The notes under the pieces: generated by a model
What the model saw: only the letters and a program-made list of their open reading frames with translations
What the model was told of the DNA's origin: nothing
The model's database searches: none
Origin: Sistotremastrum niveocremeum HHB9708
Lineage: Eukaryota > Basidiomycota > Agaricomycetes > Sistotremastrales > Sistotremastraceae
DNA length: 64,000 nucleotides
NCBI GenBank assembly: GCA_001630475.1
Contig: KV419411.1
Location: 468,010 to 532,009 of the forward strand
Direction: 5' to 3'
Shown: in pieces, positions 1 through 12,700 of the stretch
Layout of the letters: each line of letters opens with the position of its first letter
Position numbering within the stretch: position 1 is the first letter of the stretch
Translations under genes and position numbers: made by a program

Positions 1-1008
1 AACTAGTGGTTGCACTAATGATACAGGCTGAGGGCTTGACAACGGTGGGAGATCTAGATGTTCAAAAAGGATTAGTCACGCTGCTCGAACGAAGAGAATA
101 GCAGATAAAAATAAGGTTTGGAAAAGGAACGCTTAACGTACGATATGGTTCAATCTCGAGAAAAGGTTTGGTTTCTGGAGTAGGGACTGTACCGGTAGGG
201 GCCCTGGAATTTTGTGGTAATGTACGGCGTACGGATTTGTGAGCTCTGAGTTTTATGGAAAGGATTACTAAGACCACGATTGCGATGAGCAATGCCGTAG
301 ATAATGACGCGGCGAGAATAATTTTAACTTTGCCATCTGAGCTATTGGGCATGATTGCAGATGCAGGTGACGATTTAGCGGACGAGGGCACCGGTGTGGT
401 ACTCGAAGAGTGCGTCGAAGGGAGAGGGCTTGAGGTCGCTTGAATAGCGGAGAAGACAAAATGATCCAAACAGAGCGAAAGACCTTCCAACCGGTTGTGG
501 ATGACAACGGTATGCTTTGCAGGAGTCGTTGAAACTATTCCTTGAAACAAGGGAGAACGTTTGTGCTGGAAAGGGCCTCGTGGGAAATACAACCATTGGC
601 CGAAATCGGTGATATTGCCACGTTTTATTGTGGCTACAAGGGTTGGGGATGTGGTTATGGTTCCTGTTGGTAAAGCAGACGCGGGGAGTGATATATTGCC
701 GAAAAGGCTATAAGAGACTCCTGAAATATGCACAGCCGCTCTCTCAATGACCGAAAACACGAAGGAAGCTATAGATATCACATACCCTCGAAGGTGAAGG
801 TGGCATTAGAGCCCGTACTCGTCGAACACATCGAACTTCCATTCGATCGCCATTCATCCGGAGGGAGAAAGGTGATGAGACTAGATTGGGCTTCGACCGT
901 CGTAGTAGCGGGAGTTCCCATTATTCTTCCTTCAGAGGTGATCCAGAAAGTTTCAATCAAGTGTGATACAAGGAGTATACTCCAGGCTGGACAGGAATGG
1001 GATGTCAA
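1..1008 (-). CDS. Single-pass membrane protein with extracellular beta-sandwich-like domain (partial, runs off left edge)
   Basis: Exons by eye: 1008..786, 738..142 and 53..1, with introns of 47 and 88 nt (GTATGT...AG and GTACGT...TAG). The first roughly 150 residues resemble the extracellular module common in Agaricomycete one-helix proteins: a segment ending NATFTFE is spliced onto AAVHISGVSYSLFGNIS. A Ser/Thr/Pro-rich stalk follows, then a clear membrane helix (VKIILAASLSTALLIAIVVL) and a basic, proline-rich cytoplasmic tail. The tail is still open at base 1, so the C-terminus lies outside the window. No catalytic motif is visible. The architecture is like wall-sensor proteins, but that role is inference. 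I see no cleavable signal peptide at the chosen start, so an upstream exon may be missing. Confidence 0.65.
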
Positions 1009-1702
1009 GAGCTGAAGCTCGTTCTGCGAGCTAGGGTTTCATAGAAGGATGATCCTCCGCCTTTTTATCATCGACGTACGAGCGAGCAACGATCAAATGT
1101 CAGAAACAGTGGCATAGAAGTGCATAATGCGCAGCGCCGCCGCCGCCGCCGGCTCAGAAGTGCCATTGATCATCAATCACCTCTGTGACGCGCCGCCGCT
1201 CTTCAGTCTAGCCGAGCCATAAAATAATTCAACAGCCTGAGAGCCGAAAGGCAGCATTAAAAGGAAGACCCGACCTACTATGCATGCAGAGAAGATCAGA
1301 AGAACATTCCTATCGTGTAAACAAGGCGGCTGACTGTTCTTTCCTCACAACAAGACTGATCCAGAGTGATACCATGTCGACGGTCAGGCCACCAAGATTG
1401 ATGCCGTTTGGGAGGAGCATCGTAGTGCTTAAATATAGGCTGAGCTATATATCAGAGCAGTCCGGGCCCGGCGTCGCAAGAGACAGCGAGAAAGGCAATG
1501 CTGAACAGGATGCATGACGAGGGGCACAACACCACTGCTGTGGTGTACGTGACTTCTGCGATGCGTGTCATCCATATATCTTGCGGTTGAAAACTAAGTT
1601 TAAAGGATTTCATGGACGTTATGTCTCAGGAGCTTGTGCACCAGGCAAAAGCAGGCAAAAAGCCGTGAATTCGTAAAGAAAGAGCGTTCCGGACTCCGAC
1701 AA
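1009..1702. other. Intergenic region with a short GCC microsatellite
   Basis: No gene is supported between the divergent membrane-protein gene and dynactin p62. A short (GCC)n run lies near 1137-1152. The small open frames here have no recognisable motif. The stretch presumably holds both promoters. Confidence 0.5.
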
Positions 1703-3676
1703 ATGGCCTGCTCAGTCCTCTTCCACTGCCCTTGCCTTAACCCACCAACTGACCCACCGCCACCACCCTCACAAGCATCGAGTTCGACGTCGAATCATCC
1801 ATTACACACCCTTTTCTTCTGCGAAGAGTGCGACGCCATACGTTGCGATCGATGTGTCTCAGTCGAAGTCAGCGCGTACCATTGTCCGAACTGTCTGTTC
1901 GAGGTGCCGAGTGCTAGTGTCAGAGCAGAAAAGAACAGGTGCGATAACAAAAGATGCATCCAGCTCGTATTCTGAAGAGACGCGTAGATGTGCGAGAAAT
2001 TGCTTCCAATGTCCAAGATGCACCAACACACTCTCAGTCGTCCCGTCTGATCCGCCTGGTCTGACATGGGACACGCAGTCAAGCAGTATATCTCTGGGAG
2101 CCATCAACGAGCCACCGTTTCTTCTTTTCTGCAATTTCTGTCGTTGGGATTCATCCGAGCTGGGAATCAAGTTCGATAAGCCGACTGGTCTTGCCGGTAT
2201 GCAACAAAGTTATCACTGAGAATTCGAGAACTCATGAGAGCACAGCTCAGCTTCAGAGACACGAAGATTCAGCTCCAGAGATGCTGGAGTTTGAGCGTCT
2301 CAAAGAACACTTCGCGACCTACCTGAGAGCCCAACAATCCTCCTCTGCCACATCACAACAATCTCAACCTCACCATCGATCGCACCACACATCTCTGACA
2401 GTTGCCACCGCGGCTGCATCATCCGCTCTAGCTCGCGACATACCCGGCGTGTCTAAGCATCGTCGAAAGGACAAAGATCGAGGGGCAGGAATAGATAAGG
2501 AAGAATTGCCTATCTACAAGAGTCGCATCGAGAGTGCCAGCCTTGGCACATTGGGATTAGGTGCCGATGAAGAAGACGTCGAATTTTTGAAGAAATTGGA
2601 TACGGAGAATGGTATTGAGGATGTGGCTCGATTAGAGCAGCGGTGGACGGGCAGTTGGCAGGGGAGCATCCACTCACGGTACATTCATCCTTCTAATCTG
2701 TGGACTCTGCTTAATCTTTATCAGGGACCTGAGACCGCTACGGATGCCACTACATTCTAAGAAGTCGAAACGATGTCCAGTCTGTCGACATATCCTCATC
2801 AAACCCGAACAAAAGACCCAATCAGTTCGCTATAAAATCAAATTGGTGGCAGCGAACTACCTTCCCTCCATCGTCCCTCTCTTCCCATCGCTTACCCCAC
2901 AAGGTCTAACGGCAGCTCAGAAGAAGGCTCTATCGACGAAAGGCTCGACAATGAGTGTTGACGAAGGCATCGATCATCCTTTAGTGTCTATGCACGCCGG
3001 ACGAACGTACCCCTTCCAATTAGCGTTTACCAATCCCCTCTATGATCCTATTCATGTCAAACTGTCTGTCCAACGACAATCTCTTCCATCCACTTCATCT
3101 TCGGGTACGACAGACTCAGGCTCGACGAAGAAGGTTCCCCCCAACTTCGCGATCAATCTTCCCACATCTTCGTTCCCAATATCTGCCTACGCAGAAGCCT
3201 GGGAATATGAAGACGAAGACGAAGAGGAGATGTTATTGGATGATGAAGCGCTCGCTATTGGAGGCTCGGGCATCTCATCCTCAAATAATACTGGCAGCAG
3301 AAAAGGCAAAGGTGGAAGTTCGAGCGCGAATATAGGCGTGATCGAGAGAAAGGCCAATGTCACGGTCGTTGGTGGAGAGGTGGTCGTAGGGAAAGAAGGG
3401 AGGGGCGACGTCAAGGTAAGATTCACTCCGCCTCAGCTCGTTCTACCACTGATGATGCATCTCTAGTTCAACATGATGGTCTCTTACACTTATCGATCTG
3501 ACGAACCCTCTCAAACTACCAGCATTAAAGGAGAGGGAAAGACGAGGACCGCTGCGAGTGAAATGAAGACATTTTCGTTTTGGGTCGTCGTTCATTTGGG
3601 TGGTATCATTGTTAGGGATAGAGAGAAAGATAGAGACCGAGAAAGAGGGAGCGAAGAAAATCCCAGAGAAGGGTAG
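1703..3676 (+). CDS. Dynactin subunit 4 (p62)
   Basis: Exons 1703..1938, 1988..2196, 2246..2678, 2725..3415 and 3467..3676 (introns 46-51 nt) give 592 aa. p62 sits at the pointed end of the dynactin complex, the cofactor of cytoplasmic dynein, and helps in cargo and cortex attachment. The N-terminus carries the family's Cys-pair, RING-like zinc region: FHCPC, FCEECDAIRCDRC, YHCPNCLFEVPSASVRAEKNR spliced to CARNCFQCPRC, then FCNFC. Downstream come the family blocks SAPEMLEFERLKEHF, then PLHSKKSKRCPVCRHIL followed by IKLVAANYLPSIVPLFP, and a C-terminal beta-rich part. Length fits fungal homologues. An acidic stretch near EDEDEEEMLLDDE and a low-complexity Ser/Gly segment precede the last exon. 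The last residues are highly charged. Confidence 0.93.
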
Positions 3677-4628
3677 AGTTTGAGTGATTTCTAGCTATAT
3701 CAAGTTCCTCATCTCAAATCACCAGTATGCTATGATTTGGCTTTGATCCGCAGTTCCCCTTTCTGTGACGTGTATTGCATAGCGAACCTCAGATCAACTT
3801 GCTTGAAATCCAAAAAAGTCTGGGACCAAGCATCCCGATTTCGAACTCCGCCCGCACCTCTGCGGCAGGCTGCCACAACCTTAGTAGCGACTGCAAAATA
3901 TTCAATTCCTCTCGTTGTCAACACATAGCCTGCCTGTTCGGTCCGCGCCTGCTTTCTTCGGTTATTGAGCAAGTTTATTTCTATCTTCTCTATCTGTTCT
4001 TCCCTTCATCGGCAGCGGATACAGTAACCCCAAGATAACGTCGACGGCTGGGACGGGCATCTCCTCATCACAATCTCTGGGGGAAGATTCTGACCTGATC
4101 AATACAACGGCAACAGGGATTCTAGTGACTTAAACCGAGAATCACCGAACGATATCTCAGTGGCCTCTCCCATTTCAGCCTCCATTCCCACCGGCTTTCA
4201 GTAAGAACGCCGAAAAAGGGGTGCCGAAAGCTGTAGATTCCTCCTGATTGCGGTTCGTTCTTCCACCATACCCTATGATGGTCAGCGGAAATGAAGATCC
4301 TTTGTACCGGTAAACGACTCGAAAAGAATGGCACAGTCGACGACAGCCAAGAACAATACAATGCCAACATCGATGGGTTCTATCACGGAGGATAACCTTT
4401 AGGCGTATTGATCTGGTTTGAACTGCCAATGCTCTGAATGGACCGAGCGTATTATCGATGGCTCAAGGGAAAACCCCCTGAATGTGTTGGGCTTCGAACA
4501 ATACAGATAGGCAACCTGACCATGCCGACATCAGCCGAGTCATCAACGAACTAGACAAGTAATCGAATTGAAGCTCTGCCGATCAGATGTGTATGCGCTT
4601 ATCAGCATGGGTTCCTAGACTCGTCGTC
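3677..4628. other. Intergenic region, no gene seen
   Basis: The first few hundred bases are probably the 3' UTR of dynactin p62. The open frames here are short and match no family I know. Confidence 0.45.
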
Positions 4629-4634
4629 TATAAA
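4629..4634 (+). promoter_or_regulatory. TATA box of the small secreted peptide gene
   Basis: TATAAA lies 79 bp upstream of the ATG at 4708. A similar spacing recurs in front of several other secreted or inducible genes of this window. Confidence 0.55.
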
Positions 4635-4707
4635 TCTCGCGCTCTGAGAGCAAGACTTCCCTCACAACCTGAGCACATCTAATCCCCGAAACCTTGCAAC
4701 GCTTACG

Positions 4708-4955
4708 ATGCGCACTTTCTTCTACTTGCTTGCTTTTATGCCCTGGATTTCGAACTATGCTATAGCGTCCTCAGGCACTGAGCAGGTCAATCTCCCCGGC
4801 GCCGGCAAAGTCGCAGCTACTGGCAACGGCACCAGTTCTAGCAGTGCCATTGCCGGAAAGGTCACCTGTCCTGAATTTGGGGTGAGTTTCACAGATCATT
4901 CATGCTTATACCAAATATTGAGGTGATACAGTATTGTTATGAAGGTTTTAAGTGA
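4708..4955 (+). CDS. Very small secreted protein (65 aa)
   Basis: Two exons, 4708..4881 and 4932..4955, with a 50-nt GTGAGT...ACAG intron, encode 65 aa. Residues 1-20 (MRTFFYLLAFMPWISNYAIA) form a good signal peptide. A Gly/Ser/Thr-rich linker follows and the protein ends CPEFGYCYEGFK, with only two cysteines six residues apart. The second exon codes just seven residues and would be missed by ORF-based gene finding. A TATA box is correctly placed upstream. The function is unknown. Candidates are a small secreted effector or a secreted signalling peptide; I recognise no family. Confidence 0.6.
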
Positions 4956-7900
4956 GCAGCTCATACATCCGCCGTTACTGCCGCGTGCCGACGCCGTGCC
5001 GTGTGTGGCATCCAAAGTACCTGTCACACTCTTATAATATCTATCTATTGTCATCTTAAGTGTCCATATACGGGCATAATCTTAAGTACATCTTCATTGT
5101 CGCCAGATCCCCGAGATCAATCGCGATCACCGCGATGATCCAAATCATCCTCTTGACAACGACTCCAACAGTGTTGTGAGATCCCGATCCATCCACTGGA
5201 TTAACTTTAAGGGTGTTGGCTACCAGTAGACCATGGAGGTAGAGTGCTCTTCAAATGTATAAATCATTCTCTAGTCGCCACGATGAAAGCTGGAGTAGGC
5301 CTAGGGGCATTACGCGACCAATGTGCAAGACAGTGCCAAGACTGCAAGTGCAATACTAGAAAAGTGTCGATTGTGGTCCGTTCGAACTTCGAAGCGTCGC
5401 GCGGATACGACACTCGAAGAGTTGCGGTCAAAGAAGAACACTGTAAGGAGCAGATGCTGTAGACGCTTCTGATAGGCCCAACTTGTGACTTGTCTGGATG
5501 GCCGGATGTGAAACGGTTTGATTTTTGAACTCGGAGGGGAAGGCAGAGAATGTTAACAGGGACAACTTGCGCCATTGACAGGAGCGCGTGACGTGCGATG
5601 CGAATCCCCGATGTGTTCACATTGTTCGGCGGGGTTCTCGGAGACCTAGGCCTTCTGAGCAGTACGAATTGCGTGGTGCAGCGTCCATTTCCTGCCGACA
5701 ATACAACACTTGTAGCTTAAACGAGCTCTGAAACATCAGAGAAGCTCTCAGAGTCATTCTTTCACCAGTAGAATTGCTCCAAGATGCCAGTGAGTTCCCT
5801 ATTGATGCGGAAAGACCTTGCAATTTCACAAAGGGCGGGTGCAAAAAGTCAATCACAGCCATTCCGGCAGCAGAAAGTCAACGCCACCTGGCATTCAGAT
5901 TGGCAATGCAAGGAGTCTCACAAATACAACCACTCCCCTCCGTTGAAGTCAATCGGGATCTTTCAGAGAAATCTTCCCATAGCGCGATCAGGTCTTGAGC
6001 GGTATCCCTGTATTATTTGACGGACAACTAGTTTACAGATTGAACGCTGTTGGGTATGGATTTGTTCTTGACTGGCTTAACGAGAAAAGCAACGAAGCGC
6101 GAGATTCACTCAAGTCGAATAGAGTCACAACACTCAGTACTCCACTCTAGGGGGGTCGAGAACACGATGATTCATGCTTGTGCTTGAAGAACGATTTTGA
6201 GATTCTTGCGGTGCACTGGCGGCTAACCCTAACAAACATCCCCACGTTCAAATTGGAGGAAGAAATCTTGGGAGTCATCGACACGAGTTTGCGGGACCGA
6301 GTGCGGAGACTGATCACGAAGGAGATCTTGAAGAAGATCTTCAGGTTGAACAAGAAGGAGACTGATTACGAAGAAGATCTTGAGGTCGAACAAGCACGAA
6401 CCGCCGATCCTGAGTATTCGTCAAGTAGCTCGTTTCAAGTTGATGCAAACACGTGTCATGCGGACTCCAGATAAGCTGGGACGATTCGAGACGGATCCTC
6501 CAAGGCGCCAGACGCCAATATATGTCAAGACTTAAAAGGGGGCAGAGGACTCAGGATAGCAAGGTCGAAGAGGCTGATATCTTATTTCAGTTGAAATCAG
6601 AGTGCGAGGGGTATTGGCACACCTTTAAGATCAAGAACCCAGCAGCCATCGGTTCAGGGATTGTAGGCGAGACAGCAGGAGATGGGCGATAGCCTTGGAA
6701 AGGCTGTCCATAGCGTGTCCGAGATGCGTAGCGGACTCGCTGGTACTTGCTGATATTCCGAACTCTTCATTGCTCCTGCATTTGGCCGTGAATCGGATGA
6801 AAGCGAAAGAACACCTGACTTACCAGTAAGGTCATCCCGACGATCCAGGATCGCTGAAGATTGCCAGAAAGTCAGGGAGAGGAGTCAGAGATCTCAATAC
6901 TATCAATAGAACAGGACGGCGTGGCTTTCATCGCACAACAGCACCGAGTTCTCTCGAATCAAGACCTCTTTGAGCTCAAAAAATCATCTCCGACAGGTTC
7001 AGCACTGGATCATAATGGGTTCTTGACGAAGAAAGAGCTGAAAGACAGTGACGTCGCGTCAGCGTCATCGACAAGGAGCGGAAAGGGTGACACAGCAAAG
7101 TAGTGGAGTTGGTATGGATGGGATGATGTTTACGCAGGTTCTCCTAGGAATGAACGTCAGGCAGATCAAGAATAAAGAGACTTCGAAATCAGAGACGTAC
7201 CAAAGAAGAGTGCAGATCCCAGACTCAGCCGAAGAAATTTAGACGGAGGCCCTCTATTCAACCCTTATGATGACGATGTGGACGATGAGTATGGTGCACA
7301 ACGACTCGCTCGGCGCCACGACGGCTGCGGCGAGCGGAGAGACCAGCCAGGGAAGGGGCCTCCCAAAGAACTGCCTGCAAACGCTCCACCTGCTCCAGGA
7401 AGTGGCGCTCCTGCGTGTGCGAGGCCTCAAGGGCGAATTGGAAGAAGAGATGAGGTATATTTTGATCTTAAGAGGAAATTCGATTCATACCTCCATGGAA
7501 CGGCGATTCTGACACGCTGGTGCCATGGATGCGTACAATTAGTTCTCTGGGAACAAGATCAGCATTGATCGTCGTTGAATTAGGGAGACACGTACCGTAT
7601 TCACTCATCGGAGGTGCTGAGATGTGGTCCTTCGTGAAGCGGTGAATATACGTTTGGCCGCATAGGGCGCTTGGGGCACTTCAAGAGATACGGTATGCGC
7701 GTACCGTATGGATCGTGATTGGTTGGGCAGAGGAGTAGGGCGAGGAGCCATACTCAGAACGAGGGCATGCGAAACAAACGCTAAGCGGGTATGATCTTCG
7801 GGGAGCAGAACTGTTGACACTGCTATTCTGCTTAAACGACTCGGACGTGATCATGGAACTCATAAATAGCGCACCTGCTAACTAGACCCGCAATTGGACT

Positions 7901-9793
7901 TCACAGCTTTGTACGAGCTTCGACAATTCCAACCGTGACTCAAGTTCCAAGATTGTTTGGTGCGCAAAAATCAAGGGTTTTATCGAAGATATGAGGCTCA
8001 GGTTGCGGCAGGTGAGGCGAACGAGAGAACAGATAGACCGGCTTATCCAAAGAAACAGTCATCATTGCCATGTTCTCAGCAACAAGTCAGAGCGCACCTG
8101 ATAGGCCAATCGCCCGATCTCCTCAAACCTCAATGCCCTCGCGATGACTGCAACGTGTCTTCAGGACTTCGTCCCGAAAGATTGGGTGCTTGACGTGCAA
8201 AGATGGGTGCAGGGGCCATTGTGACAAGGGTTTTAAAGACGCCAGGGAAGAGGAGAAGACGCTAAGAGTGAACCAGACATCAGTTAGCGGAGAAGATATG
8301 GTAGCGCAGATGCTCACGACGCCTTGTATTACTCAGGTTTTCTGACAGGGACAGCGTCGGAGCGCAAGTGTCAAAGATCGAGATGCATGACGTCGACGAT
8401 GAGAAACTTGATGGGGATTGCCCAAGGTGTGCCGAAGACGACTGGAGCTAGTGAAGTGGACACGACGGAGAGACGGAGAGGGGATGGGGGTGCTCCGGCC
8501 TGAACGCCGAAAGACCGAAACCTACAGAAAATCAACCAAGAATAATCAAGCAATCGATTTGGCCCGCAGAGGCAATATTTCTCGGAAGTGGACTGGCAAT
8601 CCTTTACTGCATTTGATTTCTTGGAAGCCGTCTAAGCAGGGGTCGCACGGAGGAGAGTGCTTGCGGGCGGTTGCAACGGACTACTGCTAATGATCTTAAT
8701 CGACAGATCTGAACAGCGGCAACGGTAGAGTCGGGCTCTGGCATCACTCTTATATCAGAAGCGGCGTACAGGAAAGTATCGAAGGATGCGATAAAGTTTC
8801 ATGCCAACGAAAAGAAGAAACTGACCTTGAATTCGCCGAGACCGGACCAAATTGAAAAACGCAATTTCGAGACGACGAATGAACGAAGAAGGAAGTGCTA
8901 TCCAGTAGATCAGTAAAATTAGATGTCATAGTTCGAGTTTGAAAAAGCAGCGAGCCGCACCGGGACAACGACGAAAGAAGAAGGCCCTGCTGGCTGAGAG
9001 CGAGGTCCGAGGTGCGAGCACTAGAGGTGTAGTACAGGAGACTCCAATCTGGTTAGGAGGAGGAATCTGCATGGGAGATTGCTGTGAAGCTAAATCGCCC
9101 ATCCTGAAGGCAAGAGGTTGACCTTGAGCCGTACTTGTGCCCTCTTGGGAATGGGCACGAGCTTGATCGAGCGACAAAAGGAATTGTTGGTGAAGAAGAG
9201 GTTCCGGCGGATTTGCAAGGTGACGAAGAAGAGAATCGTGGTTCAGAAGGGCGAGGTCTTGGGGAAAGCATGGATGTATTTTGATCTGAATGGATCAATG
9301 CATCCAGATCAAAAACTTGAGGCAGCTCAGAAGCGTGCACACGCGATGAACTCGATGACAGGGCCAATGAAGACGACAGACTCTCAAGAGACCAACTTGC
9401 CAGGAGAAGAACTCGTTCATGGAGTACCAGTAGCAATGACTGCGGAAACGCGAGGGGACCGCACGAAGAAAGAAGAACTGCTCACAGCAGTCGATGCAGT
9501 ACTGATTTGGCGAGGAGATAAAGGGCAACGGATGCAAGCGCATGTTTCTGCCCGTGTACACGGGAATGCCGAAGCCATGCATGGTCAGGTAAAGGTTGGC
9601 ATCTTATTCAACCTGGACATGACGATATGTAATTACATGAGATGAAAGGTCCAGCAATGAGTATTAATGAAGTGTAGTGAATGTCAAGAGAGTACAGATT
9701 AAACAACATAGATTATGAGATGGGGAGGCGTGCGACCGTAATAGATTCGAATTGATTTGAATTGAAACTTGATACATTGAGCAACACAAGCTA
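4956..9793. other. Purine-rich gene desert, possibly decayed coding DNA
   Basis: Nearly 4.8 kb without a gene I can support. Many short open frames occur on both strands, and the + strand is markedly A/G-rich from about 5.8 to 9.6 kb (GAAG, GAGA, AAGAAG runs). The recognised genes here tend to be pyrimidine-rich on their coding strand, so the bias would hint at old coding on the minus strand, but no domain emerged there. Cysteine-pair fragments appear near 5.32, 5.60 and 8.19 kb on the + strand. One of them, GCLTCKDGCRGHCDKG around 8187, superficially resembles half of a Zn2Cys6 finger. None connects into a gene model. Confidence 0.4.
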
Positions 9794-12700
9794 CTAGTTG
9801 ACTTCACTCTCGAGGCGGGACAGTTCAGAGTTGGGATGACTAGGATCATATGGCTTGGAGGCGGTGTTGGGTTCTTCTCCGAAAGGGACGAGGCCGTACC
9901 ATCTACACCAGCGATTGCAACGGTGTTCTACGGGGAAACGTTCGTGCGCAGCGCTGACGTTCCCGGCCGCGAAGAGGTTGGCACCTAGGGATCTGTAGAT
10001 ATGGTGTTGGGTCAGCTTACAAAAGTCTCCAGACAAAGAAATGAACGCTTACGCGTTGGTCATGACTTGGGCGTCGGTCAACAAGTCACCAGCACCTAAT
10101 TGAACAGCTGATCAGAAGGGATCAGACCGCCAACGAGGCAAATAAAATATTTACCTTGAAGGTCCGACACGTATAAGAGACCCTTAGTCTTATTAAAAGT
10201 GATGTGTTGCTGACAGACAAGCTGGTCGGCAATCTCAGTTTCGGCAGCATTCAGGCCAGGACATGGTAGAGCGCTGCCGTTGTTGATGTACTTTACGAAC
10301 CGAGTGTTGGAGGTGTCGATAACTTCCTCCAAAATGAAGTGCTGCGTCCTCTCGGTATTAGCAATGGCGAGGGCGAAATTGACGAAACGGAGGTTGGCGA
10401 GAGGGGCGGGAGGAGGATGGGTATGGGCACGTCGCTGCATAAGGCTCCTGCCATGATCATGGATGGCTCGAGCCCAGACCATGGTGGTGATTTCGCCTTG
10501 AGATTCGGGAATTTCGTTCTCCGGTAGAAGTCGGAGGGCTTCACCTTGTTGGAATTGGCGGGCATGGAAACGTTTGACGGCAACTTTGGCCTGGCCATGT
10601 ATGTGTTGCCCGAGTGTGTTATATGGGTTGGCGAAGAGTGAATGAGCGCCGACGACAGTGCTGCGGGCAAATCGGGTAGTGAGTTGTCCAAGGTAGCACG
10701 TCTTGAATGATCCGGGGGAACCAAGGATGTGCTTGTCATTCCACCGTAAGTGGCAGTTGATTGGGGATCCCTCCGAGAGCTCGAATGCTGGTTGGGTGAG
10801 TGTCTGCAACTGCTGCCACGTGAAAGGGGCGTATTCTTGCAAATTAACCACACAGAATTTGTCCCCTGGCGGTCATGATGGGGTCAGAACTTTTCATAAG
10901 TTCTATAAGAAGGGGATGGATTTACCTTTTTGACCCTGGCCTCGGGTTTGAAGGCCGAGAGCATTACGCAAGCCATCTCCAGCGTCGTCCTCGGCGAGAA
11001 GACCTTCATTCGACGACGATGGCAGAGGGCCAGTGGGGGAGTGGACCTGAGGACTTTGTGATGGCGAGGGATGGAGGGTAGAGCCAGCATAGGAACGGCC
11101 GGACGGGGTCACAGCTGACTTAGTGGGGATGTGTGGTGAAGGGTGGGAGGTCGTGATTTCCTTGGATGGAATCACGGGCGTCGTTTGATTCGGCAGGAAT
11201 AGCGGATTGGATTCGGACTGAGCGTTCCGAGATTGGGAAGGAGTAGACTGATGCGTTTTGGACGGGGGCGTGGGAGTCGCAGCGTCGGGTTTGGGCTGAG
11301 GTTCTCGGGAGGGTTGGAAAAGAGGAGGAGGACCTGGGGATGATGCGGGGTGTTCAGAAACGAGAGGAGCAGGAGCGGCATGGAGAGCAGTTGGGTTCGG
11401 CTTGCGTCGTTTGGAGGGTCGAGGTTCTTCGGTTGGCTGCAGGAGCTCTTCGTCCGAGTGAACTTGGTCCAGGCGACGGCGAGGAGCCTGGGCTTCGAGC
11501 TGTTTGAATTAAAGGTGAATGGCTCTTTTGGTTGCATAAGAAAGAAGTGTCCGTACCTCTTGATCGCGCTTCATTTCTAGAAGTCGATCGTTCTCCTGCT
11601 CAGTCAGACAGAGCACGATGGTGGGAGACTTCCGGGCAGGGACTTTCTTCTGGCCCTTCTTTCTCTCCACAACTACTCCATACACTGCTAAAGGCGCAGT
11701 CCCATTCTCAGACTCCTCGTATGCCATATCCACATAGCCGTCAGTGATGTCCCGCAAAGATAGTTCGGCGTCGACCATTTCGCAGCCAAAATGAGTCCGA
11801 AAAGACTTGGAATATTTTCGTACGAGAATGGCACGTAGTTCGTCGCAGGTGGAGTTGACTGGGATACTAGTGAAAGTGTCTTTCATGTTCTGGGGCCTCG
11901 TAAGCGCAACTGTGACATATAATGCGACAAACTCTGACTTACGGAAAGGATCTGTGGCTTTTTCGAAGAGGCCCCATTTTTCAAGTAGGCGACTCCGGCA
12001 GTGATCTGGATCTTCGCACTGGAGGCGACAGACGCGCGAGGTGGAGGTGGTGGCATGGCGGCTGGGATGGGATCGAGACGGGCTTCAGCGATCTTGGCAT
12101 TCCGCGTCTCTCGATATTGCAGGTGGTTAGCTGTGTAGCCTGCCACACGAGCGTGAGCGGAGGATTGGGCTGCAGGAAAGATTCCAGGTGGAAATGGATA
12201 TGGATATCCCGGAGGGATCGCATGGGGATGATAAAATTGACCGTACTGAGCTGGATAGGCGGGATAGGGATTGGGTGCGACAAGAGCAGGGGTGGGGGTG
12301 AGAGCAGATTGGGCAGAGACTTTCCGAACAGGGACATTTTCGCCTGTAGATAACGAAAGGAGTGTGAGGAATTTGTGTTTCGGGCGATAACGTGAGGACT
12401 GACCACGCTGAGCGGCGTTGACGTTGACACGGATGTCCTCGACGTTGGCTCCTAGGTATAAGAGTGAGTCGTGGTGCCAGAGATTGCCGAGAGATGGGTA
12501 GTTACCTCCTGATACTGCTGAATCCTGTCGCAGAGTTCGCCTGACGTTCTGGCGATTCTTGGCGTCCTGGTAGCAATCCAAGCAGACTGAGCGATAATTG
12601 GGTACCACATCAGTTTTTGGCGCCGCGACAGGAGGAGGGGCCGATGTAGGATTTGCAGTTTGGGGGTCATTCGGAGCGCGAGGTTTCAGAATGTTGACCA

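Noticed and set aside
9118-9645. 175-aa + strand open frame, the longest in the 5-9.8 kb desert
   Set aside because: No domain, basic low-complexity composition, and competing frames on the other strand; it may reflect the A/G bias alone.
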